NCBI GenBank assembly: GCA_038049695.1
Contig: CP142458.1
Location: 46,405,001 to 46,469,000, forward strand
Direction of reading: 5' to 3'
Source of the DNA: Cinnamomum chago
Taxonomy: Eukaryota; Streptophyta; Magnoliopsida; Laurales; Lauraceae
DNA: 64,000 nucleotides
Shown: positions 57,466 through 64,000 of the stretch, in pieces
How the letters are laid out: each line of letters begins with the position of its first letter
Position numbering within the stretch: position 1 is the first letter of the stretch
Notes under the pieces: model-generated
Database searches by the model: none
Told to the model about the DNA's origin: nothing
Seen by the model: only the letters and a program-made list of their open reading frames with translations
Position numbers and translations under genes: made by a program

Positions 57466-58326
57466 CTTACCATAGACCAACCTATATGGGGACATCCCAA
57501 TAGGTGTCTTGTAAGCGGTTCGATAGGCCCACAGTGCGTCAATCAATCGCAAAGACCAATCTTTCCGAGTGGGATTGACCGTCTTTTCCAGAATTTGTTT
57601 AATTTGCCTATTTGAAATTTCCGCTTGGCCACTTGTTTGTGGGTGATAAGGTGTAGCAACCTTATGGGTGACAGAATATTTTTTCAACAAATGCTCAAAG
57701 GGACGGTTGCAAAAGTGAGTGCCTCCGTCACTAATGATCGCTCTAGGTGTACCAAAGCGAGAAAAGATATGATCTCTCACGAACTTAATCACTACATGGT
57801 GGTCATTCTTCTTTGTCGGTATGGCTTCTACCCATTTGGAAACATAGTCTACTGCCAGCAAAATGTAAAGATTTCCAAAGGAATGTGGAAATGGCCCCAT
57901 GAAGTCAATTCCCCACACATCAAAAATTTCCACCACAAGTATGGGATTCAAGGGCATCATGTTCCTTCGATGGAGCTTGCCAAGCTTTTGACACCTCTCA
58001 CAGTTCAAACAGAAGGTGTGACAATCTTTAAAGATAGTGGGCCAGTAAAATCCACACTGCAAAACTTTTGCAGCTGTCTTTTTTGAACTAAAGTGGCCCC
58101 CACAAGCATGATCATGACAGAAGGAAATGACCGAGTAATGGTCATGATCAGGAATGCATCTCCTGATGATCTGGTCCGGACAGTACTTAAAAAGATACGG
58201 GTCATCCCAGAAAAAGTACTTGACCGCAGCTAGAAATTTTGGTCGATCCTGTTTTGACCAATGGTGGGCATCTCCCCTGTAACAAGATAATTGATTATGT
58301 CTGCAAACCAGGGGATTTGAGAACAA
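57466..58326 (-). pseudogene. Athila integrase N-terminal zinc region and catalytic core
   Basis: It shows the zinc-binding part ([32 protein letters not shown]) and the complete DDE set: [30 protein letters not shown] and [17 protein letters not shown]. The frame changes with respect to RNase H near 58260. The core has no internal stop. It is cut by the solo LTR just after SPYRLVYGK. Confidence 0.9.
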
Positions 58327-58739
58327 CTGAGCAATTGTTCATCAGGAAAACTCTCATTCAGTGGGACCTCATTTGATGGCTCTAAAGGTATCCTCGAAAG
58401 ATGGTCTGCTACAACATTCTCACATCCTTTTTTATCTTTTATTTCCAAATCAAACTCTTGTAGCAGAAGGACCCATCGGATCAATCGGGCTTTTGCATCC
58501 TTTTTGGACAGAAGGTATCTCAAAGCTGCATGGTCTGTGTAGATGATGACTTTGGACCCTATCAAGTAGGACCGGAATTTCTCCAAGGCAAAAATCACAG
58601 CGAGCAATTCTTTTTCAGTGGTTGTGTAATTTAGCTGTGCATCATTGAGGGTCCTACTTGCATAGTAAATCACATGAGGTAGCTTCCCAACCCGTTGACC
58701 CAAAACAGCTCCAATAGCTGTATCGGATGCATCACACAT
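58230..58739 (-). pseudogene. Athila RNase H
   Basis: The motifs are [17 protein letters not shown] (Asp), [19 protein letters not shown] (Glu) and [17 protein letters not shown] (Asp), then [16 protein letters not shown]. It follows the RT in the same frame after a TAG near 58817. This is the RT-linked RNase H that removes the RNA strand. Confidence 0.9.
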
Positions 58740-58817
58740 TAGCTCAAATGGAATGGTCCAGTCAGGTGGCTGAATTATAGGGGCTGAAGTTAGTTCCTTT
58801 TTTAGTCTTTCAAAGGC

Positions 58818-59220
58818 CTATAGACACTTCACATCAAATTCAAACGGGGCCTCTTTTGTCAGCAATTGGCACAAAGGTTTAACAATTTTACTAAAATCCT
58901 TGATGAATCGACGATAAAAACCAGCATGGCCCAAGAATGATCGAATCTGCTTAACTGATTTTGGTGGTGGCAATTTGGAGATCAAATCAATTTTTGCTTT
59001 GTCCACCTCAATTCCATCATCAGAAATAATGTGTCCCAGAACTATGCCCCTTTTTACCATAAAATGACATTTCTCCCAATTTAAGACTAGATTCTTTTCT
59101 TTGCATCTTTTAAGCACAAGGGACAAATGATGTAAGCACTCCTCAAAAAAAATTGCCAAAGACCGAAAAATCATCCATGAAAACCTAAATGAATCTTTCC
59201 ACCATGTTAGAAATATATGC
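58818..59220 (-). pseudogene. Athila reverse transcriptase, C-terminal part
   Basis: In short open pieces the minus strand gives VFMDDFSVFG (catalytic box), LVLNWEKCHFMVKRGIVLG, HIISDDGIEVDKAKIDLISK and IRSFLGHAGFYRRFIKDFSK. A frameshift near 59220, a TAG before VFMDDF and a T-run indel near 59148 separate these from the upstream half. Confidence 0.85.
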
Positions 59221-60961
59221 TCAACATGCACCTTTGAAAGGTGGCCGGTGCATTGCATAGCCCAAAGGGCATGCGTCTGTAAGCAAAAGTGCCAAACGGA
59301 CATGTGAAGGTGCTCTTTTCCTGGTCCTCGGGTGTAATTGGAATTTGATTGTAACCTGAATAACCATCAAGAAAACAATAATATGCATGACCGGCTAGCC
59401 TTTCGAGCATCTGATCCATGAATGGGAGGGGGAAATGATCTTTCCGAGTGACAGAGTCCAACTTCCTATAATCAATGCATACCCTCCATCCAGTCTGTAT
59501 TTGAGTGGAGACCAATTCATTGCCCTTATTTTGAACCACTGTTATACCAGATTTCTTTGGTACCACTTGAACTGGGCTCACCCATGCACTATCAGATATG
59601 GGGTAAAGCACCCCTGCATCAAGTAATTTTAAGACTTCTGCCCTGACCACTTCCTTCATTGCAGGGTTCAGTCGCCTCTGTGGTTCACGAGAAGTTTTTA
59701 TATTTTCTTCCAAATGGATTCTATGCTGGACCACAGATGGGCTAATTCCTTTTATATCTGCAATGGACCACCCTATCGCTTCCTTATGTGTATCCAAAAT
59801 TCTCACGAGTTTTTCCTCTTGGACAGGGTCCAAGTCTGAAGCTATAATCACTGGAAGGGTTTTTAGCGGGCCTAAAAACACATATTTCAAGGTATCTGGC
59901 AACTGCTTGAGTTCTAACTTAGGGGGCTCTACAATTGATGGTACATGTGGGAAAGCAGATGGAGTCAAAATCTCATGCTTCGGTTGCCACCTGGAGCAAT
60001 CCATGGATGGGGTTGAGTCTAAAAGTGAATTGACTTCCTCAATATGTCCATCTACATCAAAATCACTTCCAAAGTGGGCCAGACAAGCCTCTAGTGGATC
60101 TTCAAGTTTCAAATGGGGTAAGTGATTTTCCACCAATTCATGAATGTAACTAACTTCAAAAATCCCATCATCCTTATGAGGAGGTTGCTTACTGACATTA
60201 AAAATGTTTACTTGAACTGTCATGGTCCCAAAAGAGATTTGCATCACTCCATTCCAACAATTGATCAAGGCATTAAAGGTGGCTAGGAATGGTCTTCCCA
60301 AAATTACTGGAATTTTGGGTTTAGCCCCAGATGTGTGTTTGGTATCCAAGACAACAAAATCGACAGGAAACACAAATTCCCCGACTTTGATAAGAACGTC
60401 TTCGACTACCCCCTTGGGGTATCGAATCGATGCATCAGCCAATTGCAAGGTTACATGGGTCTTTTTCAACTCTCCCAAACCTAATTCTTCATAAACAGAG
60501 TACGGAAGAAGGTTCACACTAGCACCCAAGTCTAGCAATGCTTTCTCTATGTGATGGTCCCCTATCTGGCAAGAAATGGTAGGACACCCTGGGTCCTTAT
60601 ATTTGATCGGGGTTGGACAGGAAATGATTAAGCTAGCTTGTTGAGCTAGAAAAGCCTTCTTGGGCACATTAGTTGTCCTATTAAAGGTGCAAAGGTCCTT
60701 CAGGAACTTGGCATAGGCAGGAATTTGTTGGATTGCATCTAAAAGTGGGATGTTAATCCTGACTTGTTTGAATACTTCTAGCATTTTATCCAATTGAACA
60801 GTTGATTTTGCTGGGCCTAGCCTCTGTGGATATGGTGCCTTGGGAATATAGGTCTTAGAAGTGGGCTCACTAGGTGATGGTTTAGCATTGACTGAGTTCT
60901 CTAGTTCTAATATGGGTTCAGCATTCGCACTTAGTTCCTCAGTTTCCTTAGGTAGTTCCAC
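59207..60961 (-). pseudogene. Athila protease and N-terminal reverse transcriptase
   Basis: This 584-codon open stretch starts in the linker after gag (ELPKETEELSANAEPILE). The aspartic protease follows with LLDLGASVNLLPYSVYEELG and KIPVILGRPFLATFNALI; DLGA in place of DSGA/DTGA is usual for this clade. The RT follows with VRAEVLKLLDAGVLYPISDS, WRVCIDYRKLDSVTRKDHFP, LDGYSGYNQIPITPEDQEKS and FAYRRMPFGLCNAPATFQRC, all matching Athila. No start codon is implied because the protein is cut from a polyprotein. It runs out of frame just before the FMDD box. Confidence 0.9.
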
Positions 60962-62451
60962 CTTGTTATCAACCTGTGTACCCGACCTAAGAGTGATGAT
61001 GGATTGGACTTGTTCCAGGCTTTTTCCTTTAGGATCATGAACGACTTGGCCCTTGGGATTAGGTTCGGGTTGACTAGGGAAGGTTCCCTTCTATCTGGCA
61101 CTGATGGAGTTGGCCAATTGGCCCATCTGATATTCCAGTTTTGCAATTGATTGTGTGTTAGCATTTAAGCTCTGAACAGTGCCTTGCTGGAACTGGAGGG
61201 TATTCTGAGCTAACAGTTTCATGGTTTCCTCAAGAGAACCTATTCGCTGATTTTGCGGATTGGGGGTGAAATTGGGCTTTTGGAAACCGGGTGGGGCACT
61301 GGACTGAAGTTGATGGGATTGTGATGGGCCACCTTGAGTTGGACCCTTGGTCCAAGAAAAATTCGGATTATCCCTCATCCTGGATTGTATGTGTTGGAGT
61401 AAGGGTCATACCTTTGACGATTATCAAAACGAGTGTTTTGATAAAGCGCATTCACCTCCTCAATAGACTCAATCTGACCCAAAGTTGTTGGGTCAGTCCA
61501 TCCATTTATGGCCTGGTTATATTTCAATGACTCCAAAGTGTTTGGAGTGGGCTTTTGGTTCAGTTCTAAGGCCTCTATTCTCCTCACCAGTGTGGCCAAT
61601 TTGACTTCTGCCTCAATTTTGGGTTCAATCTTAAACATCCCCCCTTTTCCAGGAATGGTGGGTTTGATGGGCTCCCTCTCGATAGGGGCCCACTGTAATG
61701 TGTTTTCAACAGTTTCTTCCAAAAATGTCCATGCTTCATCCGCTGTCTTCTGTGTAAACTTCCCACCACAGAAAGATTCCACCATTTGCTTAGTAGGGTA
61801 ATCCAAACCCTCATACACGATTTGGACCAATCGAATTTTTTCAAATCCATGGTGGGGACACTGGATTAAGAGGTCCTTGAACCGTTCCAAAAAACTATAA
61901 AGTGTCTCCCCTTCCATTTGATGGAATCCATTGATGGCCTGCCTAATCGAAGCTGTTTTTTGCTTGGAGTAGAATTTTTTGTAAAATTCTTCGACTAGCT
62001 TGGCCCATGTAGTGATGGACCCGGCCTGTAAGGCATAAAGCCAAGCTTTAGCCTTTTCTTTTAGGGAGAAAGGAAATAATCTATGTTTAAGGGCCTCCTC
62101 AGTCATGTGATTGATTCTCATGGTCCCACAGATGTCCTCAAATTCCCTAACATATTGATATGGATTTTCCTAGTCTAGCCCACGGAATACTGGGAGCATC
62201 TGGATCATGCCAGATTTCAGTTCAAATGTAGCATTGGTCTGAGGCAGGATGATGCAAGACGGTTGAGTTGTCCTGGTGGGGTACATGTAGTCCTTCAAAG
62301 TCATGCGTGGGTCCACTTGATCAGCCATCCTAACAATTTCTTCAAAAATGGAAGACTTTCCGACAACGGTTAAGGCTAATTCGGGCTTTTTCTTGACTAA
62401 CCTTTTACTCTTGCGTACCCACAGTTTCTCTCTCTCAGGTCTAGAGCGCAT
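60962..62451 (-). pseudogene. Athila gag
   Basis: The protein begins at ATG 62451 (MRSRPEREKLWVRKSKRLVK). After a TAG near 62170 the same frame continues with the Retrotrans_gag domain: ALKHRLFPFSLKEKAKAWLY, SITTWAKLVEEFYKKFYSKQ, LYSFLERFKDLLIQCPHHGF. A one-base loss near 61378 (PG|WRDNPNFSW) shifts to a Gln-rich segment with a coiled coil (LEETMKLLAQNTLQFQQGTV). A TAG near 61090 precedes the linker with ITLRSGTQ. No CCHC knuckle is seen, as usual for Athila. Confidence 0.85.
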
Positions 62452-62689
62452 GCATCGGGTTCAACCTTAAAGAAATGCAAGCCTAATCTATATGCGGGGT
62501 CCTAATGGTCTTACTAGATGATGCACAAGCAGTCAAGCACAAAGATTGAGCACAAGAAATTATCCTAGGGTTAACCTAACTCACTAGACAGCTCCTAACT
62601 GGTTTGAAGAGTGCACTAAGGCCTCCAATCCGGTCTTATGAAGTCAAATCGACCAGGTAAGTCCCCAGGATGAGTGGTGGGGTCACAAT
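62452..62689. other. Athila leader upstream of gag
   Basis: Non-coding sequence between the gag start and the second CACTA. No PBS of the TGGCGCCGTTGCC type and no LTR end was found, so the 5' LTR is probably on the other side of the CACTA or lost. Confidence 0.4.
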
Positions 62690-62704
62690 CACTACTTGAA
62701 AAAA

Positions 62705-63326
62705 GGGTTTTTATATCGGTTGCAAAAACTGCCCTATATCGATTTTTCATATAACCGATATAATATCTTCAGTCAAGGTTTTTTATATCGGTTAATATTT
62801 TTTTATATCGGTCAAATTTTTTTTATATCGGTTACACATGAACCGATATAATAATCTTTATATATAATATCGATTAGAAAAATATGTGATATTAATTTCA
62901 ATATTTTATATCGGTTATTATAAAACCGATATTATATACACATATTTTATATCGGTTGTATACATATATTTTATATCGGTTATTATAAAACCGATATGAT
63001 ATACACATATTTTATATCGGTTGTATACACATATTTTATATCGGTTATTATGGAACCGATATTATATATACATATTTTATATCGGTTATTATGAAACCGA
63101 TATTATATACCCAATGATTTTACGTCGGTCTTCAGATCCCTTAATCCCTCCCTTTTCAGCACGTCCAGCGGCTAACCGCCAGTGCACCTGCGGCTAACCG
63201 CCAGTTCACATGCGGCTAACCGCCAGTTCACATGCGGCTAACCGCTAGTGCACCTGCGGCTAGCCGCCAGTTATATATAGATATTTTATATCGGTTATTA
63301 TGAAACCGATATTATATACCCAATGA
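62705..63326. repeat. Subterminal ATATCGGTT / AACCGATAT repeats of CACTA-2
   Basis: Pairs of TATATCGGTT and AACCGATATA separated by about 5 bp form small hairpins, repeated about seven times. A 46-bp copy ending in ATATACCCAATGA occurs at both 63072-63117 and 63281-63326. Confidence 0.9.
63168..63270. repeat. C-type palindrome array in CACTA-2 (22-bp period)
   Basis: Five units of GCGGCTAACCGCCAGT plus a 6-bp spacer (TCACAT or GCACCT) lie head to tail; the last is GCGGCTAGCCGCC. The core is the complement of GGCGGTTAGCCGC found in LTR-C. Confidence 0.95.
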
Positions 63327-63349
63327 AATCCCTTATTCGCCCGCGCGGG

Positions 63350-63711
63350 CTCAGTGGTTCTTTCCCTCCTTTTTATTTTTCCTTCCCTCTCTTCTCTTTC
63401 TTTCTCCATCAGTCCTTCTTTCCTCTCACTCTCGCTCTCTTCTCTCCTCACTCTCGCCTCTCTTCCCAACGCCTCTCTCCCTCCAAAAACCCTTTTCCTC
63501 TCACTCTCGCTCTCTTCTCTCCTCACTCTCGCTCTCTCTGCTTTTCTCTCACTCTCGCATTCTCTACTCTCTCTCTGCTCTTCTCTCACTCTCGCTTTCT
63601 CTACTCTCTCTCTGCTCTCCCTGTCTCTCTCGCTCACTCTCGTTCTCCGGAGAAAAAGAAGACGACGACGAAGAGGAAGAAGCTGCTCTTCCGGCGCTGC
63701 GCAGGTGCCAG
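63350..63711 (+). other. Pyrimidine-rich leader exon of CACTA-2
   Basis: CTCTCGCTCTCT-type low-complexity sequence ends in GAAGACGACGACGAAGAGG and a GT splice donor near 63702-63713. T-rich, intron-like sequence with TTTCCCTGCTG repeats follows to the window end. ORFs on either strand here are low complexity. Confidence 0.5.
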
Positions 63712-63713
63712 GT

Positions 63714-64000
63714 ACATCACGTTCTTTCCTTTCTTTTTGTTTCGTTTCTTTCTTTCCCTTTTCTTCTGTTGCTACTGTTTTCTGTTCTCTCTTTCTCTGG
63801 TTTTTTTTTTTTGTTCTGTTTTCTCATGATCTCTGCTGCTGTTTTTCTTACTGCTGTTCTGTATTTTTTTTCCCTGCTGTTTTTCTTTCCCTGCTGTGTT
63901 TCTGCTATTTTTTTTCCCTGCTGCGTTTCTTCACAATGTTGTTTTTTCCCTGTTGTTTCGTGCTGCTGTTTTTTTTTTCCCTGCTGTGCTGCTGTTTTCT
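63714..64000. repeat. T-rich intron-like sequence with CCCTGCTGTTTTTC repeats
   Basis: A degenerate repeat of TTTTTTCCCTGCTG is seen at least six times from about 63860 onward. No gene is visible. Confidence 0.6.

Larger units (their letters stand above)
62690..64000 (+). mobile_element. CACTA-2, left end of a second CACTA family (runs off window)
   Basis: It starts CACTACTTGAAAAAAGGG, a widespread plant CACTA end, with AAT at 62687-62689 as the possible TSD. The subterminal zone (62705-63115 and 63281-63326) holds many TTTTATATCGGTT / AACCGATAT inverted motifs, unlike those of CACTA-1. A palindrome array lies at 63168-63270, and a CT-rich leader with a splice donor (GCAG|GTGCC or CCAG|GTACA) at about 63702-63713. 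No transposase is reached within the window. The right TIR is outside. Confidence 0.85.

Noticed and set aside
60500..60560. Protease DLGA instead of DSGA/DTGA as a damaged active site
   Set aside because: DLGA is usual in Athila-type proteases, so it is a clade trait and no mutation.
63260..63829. Long ORFs on both strands in the CACTA-2 leader
   Set aside because: Both come from CTCTCG low-complexity repeats; Arg/Glu/Ser or Ser/Leu/Phe composition without domain.

Overview
The window looks like nuclear DNA of a flowering plant, probably a eudicot. It shows GT-AG introns, plant-only transposon lineages (Tekay, Athila and Tat Ty3/gypsy; Sirevirus-type Ty1/copia; CACTA/En-Spm) and fragments of plant genes. 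I find no intact host gene, no rRNA or tRNA gene and no CRISPR array. Nearly everything is layered transposable elements, most of them broken by stop codons, frameshifts and later insertions.

Region 1 (1-33,680) is a plant-mobile-domain (PMD) pseudogene split by four independent insertions, each with a target-site duplication (TSD): a solo LTR (235-1977, TSD AAATT), a CACTA element (3356-30007, TSD TGG), a foldback MITE (30779-30989, TSD ATTGCTC) and a gypsy-type solo LTR (31358-33629, TSD ACCTT). At all four sites the PMD reading frame continues across the insertion. The CACTA element carries a TNP2-type transposase gene, a TNPA/Transposase_24-like gene and captured host gene pieces: a transaldolase segment with its intron, an antisense IQM calmodulin-binding-protein segment, and two unidentified traces. 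It also holds a LINE fragment and a Tekay gypsy element (17550-28503, TSD GGTAC), whose integrase is split by a Sirevirus-type solo LTR (21642-23625, TSD AGCAT). Nesting is therefore four levels deep.

Region 2 (33,680-42,840) is gene-poor and AT-rich. It holds an antisense NUP98 autopeptidase-domain fragment, a 2.8 kb solo LTR (35747-38525, TSD CATAT), a probable Helitron 3' end followed by a long TA microsatellite, and a possible LINE tail.

Region 3 (about 42,840-53,050) holds two elements that keep gag but show no pol. One is a Tat-like gypsy element with a 75-bp minisatellite. The other is an inverted Sirevirus-like element with multiple polypurine tracts, whose gag is split by another Sirevirus LTR.

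Region 4 (about 53,050-62,689) is a degenerate minus-strand Athila element, with a Tekay-type solo LTR (55232-57465, TSD CTTAC) in its integrase. A second CACTA family (TIR CACTACTTGAAAAAAGGG) starts at 62690 and runs off the window.

The most unusual theme is arrays of short GC-rich palindromes in unrelated elements. TTCGCTCGAGCGAA-type arrays lie in Tekay-type LTRs, CCGGTCGACCGG-type arrays lie just upstream of the TATA box in Sirevirus LTRs, and GGCGGCTAGCCGCC-type arrays occur both in a Tekay-type LTR and in the subterminal region of the second CACTA element. At equivalent positions of two related Tekay LTRs the palindrome type differs, as if the array were an exchangeable cassette.
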